Below are positions 35,008 to 45,900 of a stretch of 64,000 bases of DNA, piece after piece. This DNA comes from Lyophyllum atratum (Eukaryota > Basidiomycota > Agaricomycetes > Agaricales > Lyophyllaceae). Each line of letters begins with the position of its first letter. The first letter of the stretch is position 1. Where the stretch lies: the NCBI GenBank assembly GCA_014905825.1, contig JACGCN010000079.1:1-64000 (forward strand), given 5' to 3'. The notes beneath the pieces are model-generated. The model worked only from the letters and a program-made list of their open reading frames with translations, did not search any database and had not been told where the DNA came from. A program made the position numbers and the translations under genes.

Positions 35008-38000
35008 TCACATCAGTTCCTGCATCGAATGATTCGTAAATACGACCTTCCCATCGCCAAGGACGGCATCTACAGGTGTCCCTTCGATACCAGATGTCGT
35101 GGACAATCCTTCCAGGTTTCCGGATTGACCATGTGTACCTACAATGAGTCCGGCGTTCCTGATACCATGGATCAGAGATGGAACCTGAACCTATTCATGG
35201 CCATCATAAAATTTCCTGGAAGGACACGGTCAGAAAATGATCACTCACAAGCAGGTCGGCATCGACAAAAACGCCTAAAAGATTGTTGATCCTGGCGAAT
35301 TCGACGGCTGCACCAATACTTGACAGCCGTGGGTCGTTTTCTTCCTCGGCATCTAGGGCTGCCGCGCTGGGTGTATAAGCGCTGTTCTTGCCACATCGCG
35401 ATACGAAGAAGACGGGATCTACGAGAAACAGATGAGATCATAACGATAGTGTAACAAAGAGAAACCGCACAATTTGGCTGCTTCCAATTTAGCACAGAGC
35501 ACACGTCTGGAGAGAACGATGCAAATGCGAGTTTTCGACGCGCGCAAGGAGCGTCGAATGGTGCCGATGCGTGGTATATATTTCGTAACACGGAATCCAC
35601 AAAGTCGTTAAGGTCTAGCCGATGGCCGAGGGAAAGCCGCTTCGTTGTCATCCTAGAGGGGTAGGCTAACTCCAGGCATATGTTGACACCGACAGGTAAC
35701 AGCTGGGAAGTAAGATATATATTCAAGGACAAAATGATCCGAAATGCGGGTAGGAAAATACCTTGAGAAGCTGGGCGAGTGAGATCATCGATCTCGACAG
35801 CAGGGAGGACCACTCGCGAACCCCGAATGTGCTGATAGATGGTGCGCCCCTTCCTGAACGATGAGCTAACAATTCAAACTGTGCCAGGGTAACGTCGGAG
35901 ACCCCGAGATCGAAATCATTGTCAGGCAGTAACCAGTCAGAGAATATGACGGGCTGAAAGTCCTTCGTTACTTGAACAACAGAATAGATATAGTTGCCTT
36001 GAAGTGATGATATCGTCAAGAATTGGCCCCCGCCGTTGGTGATGGAGTGAACAGAGGGCGAGGCTTGTGCTGAGCCAATTAAACTTGACCGATGGGGCCA
36101 CTTGGGCGAGCCTAGCTGAGGGATAGATGGAGGCATCACCATGGATTTCCAGTACGTTTCTACGTCTCCTCCAACTTCCAGGGTAACGCCTTCGAACGGG
36201 GTTACGATTTTGACTTCGAAGTCAACCTATTTTGCGTTAGTGGCGCACTATGAAACAGTGAAGTTGTGCTTCACCTCTCCAACGACGTGTAATCTAGTAT
36301 CGAGGATCGGTAGTGTGAAGGCGTGGTTATTTTCAAGGTCCCGGAACAACGAGGGGAGCGCCACAGCCCGCCCAATTGTTTTTGTGCCAAAATTGGGATA
36401 TACGGAGAACTCGAGAGAAAGATTCTCCGGTGAAGGTATCTGGAAAGTGAAGATTCCTCTCTCATCTCGTTGTGGAAGAGAAACGCTGTACGGGGCGGAG
36501 GTAACGTTCGGATTTGATGTCATAACTAGTTTCAGTGGCGTCGACGCCAGAAGATATTCGTCTTCGAAGACCGGGCTGATCAGACGATGGTGGAGGCGCA
36601 CACCGGATAGCTTTGTCGCGCGGCGAGCAGTGTGCCCTATCGTCACCTGGATTAGGTTACTCTTATCCAAATAGTTATGTCCGTAGACTCGGTGCGGCAT
36701 GATTGGTGGCGGTAGCGACAGCGAAGGAATGAGATCGATGTCGAATTCAGACCGACCAGCTTCTGACATCGGAGAATCAACGTCCATTATCGTCTGTGCC
36801 GTGGCTGGCTTGTTTTTAGCAGCATCCGAGAGAAGAGCAAGACATTTCTGATGGCCATACCATGCTGCATAATGGACAGCCAGATGGCCTAGTTCATCAG
36901 TGGCGTCTATGCGCGCGCCAGCTTCGAGTAGGATCCGAACACAGCGATCCTGACCATAGCGTGCAGCATGAAAAAGGGGCGTCCATTCGTGATACTTGTC
37001 GGGTGTATCCCAGCCCTCGAGATGAATGAGTAATTTGCACACTTCGTCGTAGCCTTCTCGCGCAGCAAGATGCATGGGGTACTCTCCGTTGCTATTCGGC
37101 AAGCAACGCGCATCGTGCTGCAGCAATAACACGACGACGTCCACATGCCCTGATTGGCTAGCAAGAGACAGTGGAATAAGATCGTCTAAAGTTGCCGTCG
37201 GTTCCACTGGGACCTTTCCTTCGTCAAGCAGCACCCGGACGCACTCTACGTTTCCCTTCATGGTGGCGTATACCAAGGGACTGTAGTTATCTCTGTCGAG
37301 GATGCTGGGAGGAAGATTGGCCTCCAGAAGTCGCTTGCAGACAGCCGGATGACCTTTCATGCATGCATAATGGAGCGCAGTGCGGCCATACAAGTCAGTC
37401 TTATCGACATGTACCCCTTGCTCTATGCAAAGATCGACTAGCGCCAACGCCCCCGCCATGGCCGCTTCGTGCAAACATGTGCGCTCGTTGATGTCATCGA
37501 CATACTGGAAGTCAAATGGAGATGAAAGCGAAGAAAGTATCAAGTCTGCCATGTCAGGAGGAGCCTCGATGATTATGTTCCAGAGAATACGGGTCACAAT
37601 CGGTTTTCCCCCGTTGGTCTCAGCCAAAACATCGGAATACCGCACACATTCCGACACCGAACTCGTCCCGCGAGCTGCGACGGCTTTCCGGAGATTGTTC
37701 TCCAGGTCCCTGAAAGGCCCCATAGGAGGAGTTCGCTCCGCGAGGATTTGTTGTGCAAAAATGTCATTCGCAGCGGATCCTTCAAACTTGAGGCCGGATG
37801 ATAGATCAGTAAGGTCGAGAAGACAGATAGCGACCGTGTCCGATAGTTCTGAGATGAGCTACCGCGTAGCTTAGACGACTTGATTTTTAACAAAAACGAA
37901 AACGCGACTCACCTGCCTATTGAACACAGGCTGAACATCGACCTGGCGCGAGAGATAAAGCTCTTTAGTCGTTGACTTCGAGCGCTTGTCAAACTTCTTC

Positions 38001-38735
38001 AGGATTTTTCTAAACCCAGTGGCATTGACTTCGACGAATTGCTGTAAAACGCGGGTTCGTGCATGAGTCAGAGAGAGCTGCTGCACAGGCGGATACCTGC
38101 AGTTTTCCGAGGTCCCTCTCGAGAAGACGAAATCCCTCCTCCACGGCACTCCATTCTACGTGATTTTGAGTGACCTCGCTCGTAGTGTCGGGAAGACCGC
38201 GCATCGCAGCGGCTCTTCGCTTCGACAGAAGCGTTTCCATGCGCAACTTGAGTTCAGCCTCTTTTTGCAGATAAAAATCATTGATCTGAGCAGTAGGTTG
38301 GTTGGTTAGATGATCATTCTCGCGAACATAATCGCCACACGTACCTTCTCCAGTTCGCGTTCGAGTTTGAAGAAAAACGCCGCTTTGTGCGCTCGGAAGT
38401 CTGGCCCTCTATCGGAATCTTGACCGGATCCAGAAAAGAGAGGTGGGCGACGAGGTCCACCATCGAGTATACTTGATGGACTCTGCGGGGATGCACTGGG
38501 GGTTGCGGAGATAGGTTGAGCCAAAAGATCAGTGGGGCGAATGCCCGAGGCGAGCGCAGCTGCCTCCGATGCTGGTCGATTCGCAGCGAGCGAAGAGATG
38601 ATCTTTTTGAGGAATTTATAGTCGAGATAATACGTTGACCATCCTGGAACTTGCTGCCCTTGTATGTGCTTGCCGAACTAGAGGAAGGTTGGGGATAAGT
38701 CCTGACAGGGGTGATTGTATACAATTCACCTTCAT
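35008..38735 (-). CDS. PHO81: Pho81-like CDK inhibitor (SPX, ankyrin repeats, GDPD-like domain)
   Basis: Pho81 senses low phosphate (inositol pyrophosphates) and inhibits the Pho85-cyclin kinase, turning on phosphate genes. ATG-AAG at 38735 is followed at once by an intron, then FGKHIQGQQVPGWSTYYLDY with KFLKKII, the SPX start and its Lys cluster. The SPX domain continues with KAAFFFKLERELEKINDFYL and VEVNATGFRKILKKFDKRSK. Six or so ankyrin repeats follow (NERTCLHEAAMAGA, YGRTALHYACMKGH, NGEYPMHLAAREGY, HEWTPLFHAARYGQ, LGHLAVHYAAWYGH). The C-terminal GDPD-like domain shows VVQVTKDFQPVIFSDWLL. The metal and acid residues of true phosphodiesterases (ExDVxxTKD, HD) are replaced, as expected for a non-catalytic Pho81 domain. 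It ends FTNHSMQELM. Confidence is high. Confidence 0.9.
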
Positions 38736-39050
38736 AGTTAGAAAAGCTGATGGTCGTGTGCAGACTTGGGTGTCGACTAGAAGATCTCCGTCAAGTCGAG
38801 ATATACTCTGACCCGTTATTCAGGATGATGCATAAGGATGAATATGTAAAGTTTTTTAAAATAACGGAGGCTCAGGTTAAAGATGAAGGCGGTTTTTACA
38901 CACGTGTCTAAAATGGCGGCAGAAATATGTGACGACGCTCGAAAAGCCCATCGATTGTGAAAGCCTCAAAAACTGAATGCAATTATCGCAAATCGATAGG
39001 TTGACAATAAGCAAAGGCCCCATATATCACCGACGAACGTGCGTCACTAC
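38736..39050. promoter_or_regulatory. PHO81 upstream region
   Basis: 315 bases between the PHO81 start and the PEX12 stop, both on the minus strand. It contains an 8-base palindrome ACACGTGT and AT-rich TATA-like stretches nearer the gene. No coding signal. Confidence 0.5.
38901..38906. promoter_or_regulatory. CACGTG, candidate Pho4-type site
   Basis: Perfect CACGTG inside the palindrome ACACGTGT, about 166 bp upstream of the PHO81 ATG. In budding yeast the basic helix-loop-helix factor Pho4 binds this core and PHO81 is one of its targets. The match here is seen; its use in this fungus is inferred. Confidence 0.45.
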
Positions 39051-40450
39051 TCATACGAGAACCTTCCTCAGCTGCCACACCCGAGCAGGCAGCAAAGTAA
39101 CAGGACATCTACCATGCTTCTCTACTTGATCATATGCACACCGATAACAAAAGACATAACCGGAAGGCAAGGCCGTAGCATTGTTAATGCCTGCATGACA
39201 GATTGGACATATGCCATAGCTGCCCTTGTCGAAGGAGATGCCTTGCGGATGTGGCGGTAGCATTCGTGGTGGAGGGACAGCTGGACCAAGCGGCGAAGTC
39301 GACAACGCACGGGCAGGGGAGCCTGGAGAGTACCACCATTCCAGAAATTTCACAAAGAAAATGGCCGTGGGTAATAGCAGCCGAAGGGAGTCCAACAGTA
39401 GATTCGGCGAGGCGATAAGTGAACGTCGGATCCACGCGATGATGCCACGCCGTTTGTCTGGTGACGCTTTCGCCTGAGCTGCCAAAGCGGCAGCACGCTG
39501 AAGAAGCTTGTTCGTCAAAATGCTGGCATCGCCGGAGAGACAGGACTCACGAAATCTTCGGATCCAAGACGTCGTAGGTCAACGCCTATCCAGGACAGCC
39601 AAGGTCGATAAAATGGTGTTCTGTCGAACAGATAGGCCATATTGCATACAAGCAGCCATACTTCGAAAGAAGTGTTGAGCCACGGGTAGGCTGCCTTGAA
39701 GCCTCGCCTCAGCCGCGCCTTGAACGTCTAAGAGGAGACACTACGTCAGTTACGAAAGGAAGACACGGCCGTGGAATGGAAGGGGTGTGACATCTTCAGT
39801 AAGAGCTTGCGCTTGCCTCGTGCCCATTCCCTCATCCAGGACATCGGAACTAACACCACCACCCAATTCCTCGTAATAGTCCTGTGCTTTTGCTCTTAGG
39901 TATGGAACACCAACCTGTGACGGTATTGAATCATGGTCTACGAGCATGAGCGGAAGTGATAGTGATATATCACTTACGAGGAACAATAATGAACGCCCAA
40001 TCTCCCGAGGTCGCAAGGCTTCCCCATCTGGTATCCCGCCAACGGCAGCTTTGACTCTTTCCGTCTCGATATACGGTCGCCGTCGTCGTTTGAGCCCGTA
40101 GAAGTTTTCTGAAAACGATGCATCTGGAAGGGAAAGATGTCTGGCAGGACTCCATAAGGTCGCGATGTCAACTTACTGTACTTTCGAAGATAATATCGCT
40201 CCACAAGCAGCATAATCAAGGCATAGAACTCTTCATGTCGATTCACGATGCGTATGAGATATCGTGGATACCTTTGAGCAAATACCTAATTAGAGATCGT
40301 GAATAAACGCGGTATACGGAGACGAGGCTTGCTTACAGCCAAGACATATTTTAGGGCTGGCTGTAGAAGGTCCCTCAGCTGCTCTTGGGCGACTAGCTCA
40401 AAGAGAGAAGGCTTTAAGGGGTCACTGCCAAGGTCGTTGAAGAATTCCAT
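39051..40450 (-). CDS. PEX12: Peroxin-12, RING-type peroxisomal E3 ligase subunit
   Basis: Pex12, with Pex2 and Pex10, forms the membrane ubiquitin ligase that recycles the import receptor Pex5. The start MEFFNDLGSDPLKPSLFELV matches the family N-terminus. Further blocks are EEFYALIMLLVERYYLRKYS, ASFSENFYGLKRRR, KAAYPWLNTSFEVWLLVCNM and YLFDRTPFYRPWLSWIGVDL. The C-terminal incomplete RING has CPICHAGINNATALPSGYVF followed by CYRCAYDQVEKHGRCPVT. As usual for Pex12 the RING keeps only a few Cys ligands. Hydrophobic stretches before the RING (LRLLLPTAIFFVKFLEWWY) are the membrane part. Five or six exons; the exact end of the exon near 39520-39560 is uncertain. Confidence 0.9.
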
Positions 40451-41090
40451 GGAGCGAGTTAGTGTAGGACGTCAAAGTTGCGTTTCTTCATGATGTGTGA
40501 CGATTCCAAGCCATGTTATTACCTCGGGCAACCGGGTTGATAGTCGGCCGAGGCATTTGCATGCTCCTCAATCTTGACCACTACCATGCTGACCAGTGAC
40601 CACAGCCAGCGTTCGTAGGGGGCATGCTCTCTATTTACTGCTTGCACGGTCAAAGACGTCGGTCGCGTGCCGCTCTCCCAATTCGCGGTCACGGACAGCT
40701 TGGCTTGTCGCGTTCAGTGGGTGGACTCATCACCAGATCATGAACGCTTCCTTTGCGGTCCTTATTACCGACATATCTTTCCGATGGAATCCAATGGCAT
40801 TCATTGCGGTTGTCCCTTTTAAACGTACAGATTCATCATATTAGATAACTCGCCTCGTTGCGCCTCCCTTGCGGTTTCATGGTACTCCTCTTCCCTTCCA
40901 CGCTCCTTTGTCCCAAAATCCATCATATCTTGACTTCGCCCGTATCCCTCTTCCTCTTCCTGATTTCTTCTCAATCTTGGGATATCATCTGCGCGAGCCA
41001 CTAGATTTCCCGGTTCAAAGCTTTTCAAGACCCCTGGCACAATTCAACGGCTGCCCTAGCGACTTACTTATGTTCAGCGGATTTCATTCG
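40451..41090. promoter_or_regulatory. Divergent intergenic region, PEX12 / UPF0303 gene
   Basis: 640 bases. The plus-strand ORFs inside (40596-40844, 40869-41207) lack motifs and run into the UPF0303 start. I take it as two promoters, with no gene supported. Confidence 0.4.
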
Positions 41091-42031
41091 ATGGCACCCA
41101 CCGACGCCGAGCTTGCTACCCAGTCGCTATCAGAAGAAGGCAATTTTCGTTTCCCGTCGTTCTCAGCATCAGACGCGGTGACCCTTGTCGGTGACTCATC
41201 TGTCTAAAGTCATGGCGTATTCTCAGAGAATTATACATAGGGCTTGTCATTGCGGAAGCGTTTCCGGGGAACATCTCGACATGTGAAGGGCAAAGGACTT
41301 GTGATATCTATCCAATCAATTGCTGGCCACACGCTTTTCGCGTGCACTGTTGGAGACTTGGGTCATGGCAGTGGAATCGGCGATGTCAGCATGGATAGCT
41401 GGACGTGCATTGAAGGCATGGTGAGCGTGGTAAGACGGACGGGCCACTCCAGCTTCTATGTCGAGAAAGGAATGAGTGCAATGGGGAAAACGCCCAAGCA
41501 AATGGGCATCCAGGGCGAGTTCCGCGTCAACGGTGGTGGTATGTTTCTTGTTACATCTAATTTCACAGTCACTAAACGTCCTTCGCAGCATTTCCGATAT
41601 GGTTAGAGGTATTTTGCATTCAACCTACATCGTATGGACCTTGGATTCAATTTGCCTGTCACAGAACGCGCCATGTTGTCCCATCGCAGTCGTAGCGTGC
41701 TACTCTGGTTCTTCACAGGAAGACCACAATGTCCGTTCAGGCATCCTTTGACCCCGTTACTGGTGACTGCCAAACTGATTGATCTTCCCTAGCTTGTTGT
41801 CACCACGATTCGAGATTATTTGAACAAACTCGCCAGAAACGGTAATCCTCCTGTTCCAACAATGCCTGTTCCCGTTGGACCACCACGAGAAAGCCGAGTA
41901 AGTTGGAATAGTCCTCATGACTGTCGAGGGGACTGACAAAACGAGTGAAGGAATGGCTTACGGATGCGGTTGGTCCTAGTGAATTCAATGGACGCACCGA
42001 ATCTCCATTCGAGCATCATGAGGAACAATGA
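41091..42031 (+). CDS. UPF0303 / heme-degrading-fold domain protein
   Basis: Small spliced gene starting MAPTDAELATQSLSEEGNF. After an intron it reads GLSLRKRFRG, GKGLVISIQSIAGHTLFACT, DSWTCIEGMVSVVRRTGHSS and FYVEKGMSAMGKTPKQMG; then GEFRVNGGAFPIWLENAPCC with PIAVVACYSGSSQEDH, and finally TTIRDYLNKL. The GHTLF, W...RK/RRTGHSS and GGAFPIW blocks define the UPF0303 group (yeast YBR137W-like), related in fold to HbpS-type heme-binding proteins. The biochemical role is not settled. A last short exon after a donor at about 41900 gives ESREWLTDAVGPSEFNG and a stop at 42029. Reading through without splicing would stop at 41937. Convergent with RIM1, 110 bp apart. Confidence 0.85.
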
Positions 42032-42141
42032 CTCGCCAAATAGGAGGCGTTGAAGGGTTTTTATTAGATGTCCGAATAATGTGCTCCACCGTGGAAATGA
42101 GACGGAAACATGAAGTACATAGAGTGATGTCTGCGGGAGGC

Positions 42142-42808
42142 CTAGTCTTCTTCAATCTCAACATGCTTGGGCTTACTGAGAACCCGGATTGTCTCTGGAA
42201 GTAAGAGTTAAAACATTGCACAATAACGAGCACACTACACGAACCATGTTTCAGGAAGATTTGACGTTGTCCTTGGGGCGTTGTGGGTCAGCCCCAACTT
42301 CTGGCTCCCGAAGCTCAAAGTTAGCTTCAACGTAGACCTTGCTGCCCTTCTTCAAGGATTGGAGGTATCGATTGGAATGTTCTTGGAACGATAGAACTCG
42401 GTGGAAAGTGGAGGTGGACGGCCTTCGCTCTACAGCATATAAGACTTAGTGATTGCGTCGTCTTGAGTATGGTCCTGGTACATACCACCGGTAGCGTCTG
42501 GAGGGGGTGGAGGGTAGTTCGTCGTTGCGACAGTGTATCTGTCTATGATCGTTAGCGAGTTTCGCCGCCTCAGAGTTGAATGAGGGCGCACGTTACAAAT
42601 TCTCTATCATTCTTGGTCTGTCGGGTTTCCGGGTCCCTTGTGAGATGGCCAATGAGCACAAGTTTGGATAAATCAGCGGCGCGTGAATTGCTAGTTGAGA
42701 AGGCCTAAAAAACCGCGTCAAATTGGTATCTTCGTTGATACAAAGAGTGGGAGAGTAACTCACGCGAACAGAAGACCGCGAAGCAGCAGCACGGATTGCA
42801 CCAAACAT
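42142..42808 (-). CDS. RIM1: Mitochondrial single-stranded DNA-binding protein, one frame break
   Basis: OB-fold SSB that coats single-stranded mitochondrial DNA during replication. The start MFGAIRAAASRSSVR then RAFSTSNSRA is a typical mitochondrial presequence. The body reads SKLVLIGHLTRDPETR, REFVTYTVATTNYPPP, STFHRVLSFQEHSNRYLQSL, KKGSKVYVEANFELREPE and VGADP. The conserved end QGQRQIFLKH-ETIRVLSKPK then HVEIEED lies in another frame; the break falls exactly where the family has ADPTTPQGQ. On the minus strand the run CCC (42285-42287, GGG on plus) would need a fourth C to join both parts, and without it the protein ends early. Shares a 166 bp spacer with HBS1. The identity is firm; the break is probably a sequence error. 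Confidence 0.88.
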
Positions 42809-42974
42809 TTTTAGGAGGTTGTTATGGTAGGAATTAGAGTGAAATTGGCAACTGAGTTTATTTGGATCTGTTGGGTTCTGGGGAAGGCTTATTGATATTT
42901 GGCTGCATTTGGTCTTCCCCTAACCTGTTCGAAGTTGTTCGTCTTTAAGTCATCGCCAATCTGCAGTTATTACC
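42809..42974. promoter_or_regulatory. Short divergent promoter, RIM1 / HBS1
   Basis: 166 bases between two start codons on opposite strands, so both core promoters must overlap or lie within 5' UTR-length distance. No TATA box is obvious. Confidence 0.5.
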
Positions 42975-45900
42975 ATGTCTCGCCACAGACACTTTCGGAA
43001 TCTCAACATCAATGGTAGTATATGCGCCCTATACGCGTTGAGCGAAACTCATCGCGTTTGTTCGCAGATGAAATGGACGACGATGCATTATCGGATGGAG
43101 GAGAGGAGGACATGACCGAAGAACAGCATGGTATATATAACAGATCCACTGTGATGAACCACTGAATATCAACCCCCCCCCCCCCCCAAAGCACGACTTC
43201 TCCATGGCTTGGAGCATGTTCGAGCAGTACTCGGTGACGAAGGCGTGTCTGGTCTCTCGGATAAGGATATCAAGGATGCTCTTTGGGAGTTTTTCTTCGA
43301 TGAAGAGAAGGCTATCCAATGGGCCGTTGGTCAGAGCTTCTGCTTGGGACTCCCATGTCATTTACTCAATATTCTCTTCAGAGGAGCAGCATAGAAGGCA
43401 ATTGGCACGAGAGCGTAAAGGTAAGCTTCAGTCTGGTGTAACTTGTCTTCCTTTGTTTCGTCCTCGCTCCCCCACTACTCCGTATCGATCTCTCGTGACT
43501 GCATATGATTCTTTGAACCAGTTATCAACGTGAGAAGGTGCTTCTCTTGCCCTTGCTCTTGACGCTACCTGCAATCTTCCCGTATTCATTACCGCCATCC
43601 AGGGTTTGATTCTGGCAAAGATCTTCCTCCTGTTCCTCAGGACGAAGACGAGGGTGACAGTAATGCCGAATACTATCACCCTGAACAATTTCAAGAGCAA
43701 GATCGTGGTGAACCAGTAGAAAGGTCCCGCGTGCCGTTGGTTTTTCTACATCAACAACAAGGATCTATGGAGATTTCGGAAATGGGGACGCCTCGAGTCA
43801 TACGGCCTGCTTTGAGTACCATCACGGAGCGGACAGAACGCACGGAACTTACGCCGCGCTACCCCACTGGTCGACTATTCATGTCTCATCAAACACCACG
43901 AGTGATCAGTTCAACTTTCACAGTGTCATCTTACGGTGAGGTCATCGATGGTGAGGGTCTCGATTCAATATTCTCCTTACGTTCTCTGAGTATTATATCA
44001 GAACCCAAGCATCCATCATCAGGCCCCCAGGGACCGATCGACCCCAACTTGATTCCAGTTTCGCCTTCAGTTTCAGCACTAAATGCGCTCTCTTTATTCG
44101 AACCAGCTCCTTCTGTCGCCGATTCTGAGACAGCAAGTGTTCGTACAGTCACTCCTGGTGCTCCCAGTGAGCCTACTCCTACGAGCGAAGGACTTCCCGA
44201 AATCCCAGATTACAATTCGAAGTCAAGCGAACAGATCCCAGTCCCAATCCCGCCTCCGAAGCAATCCAAGCTCTCCCTTCTGGCTAGTTCACGCGCCAGC
44301 AGTGCTAGTACTCGAAGTGAAAGCTCCAGGGCTTCTGGAATAGCGTTGACCGGTTCCGTGAAGACTTTCCCAGCCCTTCGTCCTTCCGCAAATTCTGCTC
44401 GACCTCCCAATTCAGCTGCGCCTTCGCGAATATCCTCGTCGCGCCCATCTTCGTCTCAGATGGGCGAGAATGAAGAGTACTTCAGACCCCCGAGCACGAC
44501 CACGTCCTCGATGACATCTCATGTACGGCGCGCTATCCAAACCGCGATGGATCTAGAAGCTGTCGACGAGGCAGATACCCCTAAGGTAGCTTCGAAGGTC
44601 CCTCCAACGATACCTTCCAGCCGATCTTCTAGTAGAGCCGAGACACCCACTCAACCTCAGTCTCACCCTCAGTCTCCCGCTCTACTCAGATCTTCACCGT
44701 CTCCTGCACCTAGTAATGTACCGACGCACCCCTACAGGGAAGTTGATACCTTTCGTCCACCTTCCAAGTTAGCATTACTTGCTCAGGCAAAGACAAATGC
44801 GAACCGCGGCCCTAAGGTACAGAAGCCCGTTACCGAATACCTCATACCTACAGCCAATGGGCCTACGGCGACGACGGCCATAACGACATCGTATCAAACA
44901 CTGTACACTTTGACCGACCCCACGCGTTCTCAAGTGATCCCTGCCCAGCACGTCGTGCCCCTTGGTACAGCTCCTCCTCATCAAGAGATAAAACGATCGA
45001 AGTTAGCGGCAAAGATCAAAAAAGCCCACGAGAAGCAGTACACCCCCTCTTCCGTAGAGGAAGAAGTCATCACCCCGCCTGTATCGCCCATGTTCTACCC
45101 GAAGTCCTCGGTCCACGTCCGTGCGTCACCTTCGGCATTCGCTTCTTTACTAGTCGAGGAGTCTCTAATAACCCTCGAAGACAAAGACAAAGATCGTACA
45201 TCTCGCCGCCGAGACAAGGAGCATAGACAGAAGGTGGAAGCGGCTTTATCTGGATCAGATGCCTCTCCCGAGAGGCGCAAACATAGGTCACGGAAACATA
45301 GACACGAAGGACCATCTGTTCCAGACTTCTCACCACCATTGGGCTTCAAATTTGACAACCCGAGTCCTGACGACATCGTCTTCAACGCCCGGCGCGGGAC
45401 AGCTTTAGGACCACAGAAGGGCTCATCCTCCCCGGTGTCGCCGCGTAAAACCACCTCGACCGTTTCTTCGAAGTGACGAATGTCATCCTCCTTTTTTTTC
45501 GTTATTGCCTCCTTGCTGTTCTAAATTATCAATGTTGTTGTTGTATTGATTCATATCGTGTCACAATTTATAGCTGCGAAGGAACGAGAAAAGGCTCTGA
45601 AAAAAGCCGCAAGCCCAGCTTCTGCATCGTCTTCGCGTCCGCCGTCTGCTTTGAGCACGCCGACGAAGAAGAAGCCGGGACCTGCAGCGAAGAAGTCCGG
45701 AGCGTCAACACCAGCTCGGGGCGTGGATCCGCGGCGTCTTGATCTGTCTGCGCTGAATCTTGGCAGAGATGACGACGTTGACGCGGTTCAGGAAGAGTCG
45801 CCTAAAATAAGCTTTGCGAGGGAAAAACTGCTGGAAGAGGCCAAGCGCGCGATTGACGCTGAAGGTGAGAATAAAAAGAAGGGTGTGAGCTTGGTAGTTG

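Noticed and set aside
37074..37874. Plus-strand ORFs opposite the PHO81 ankyrin repeats
   Set aside because: Antisense of a clearly coding region with no recognisable protein features.
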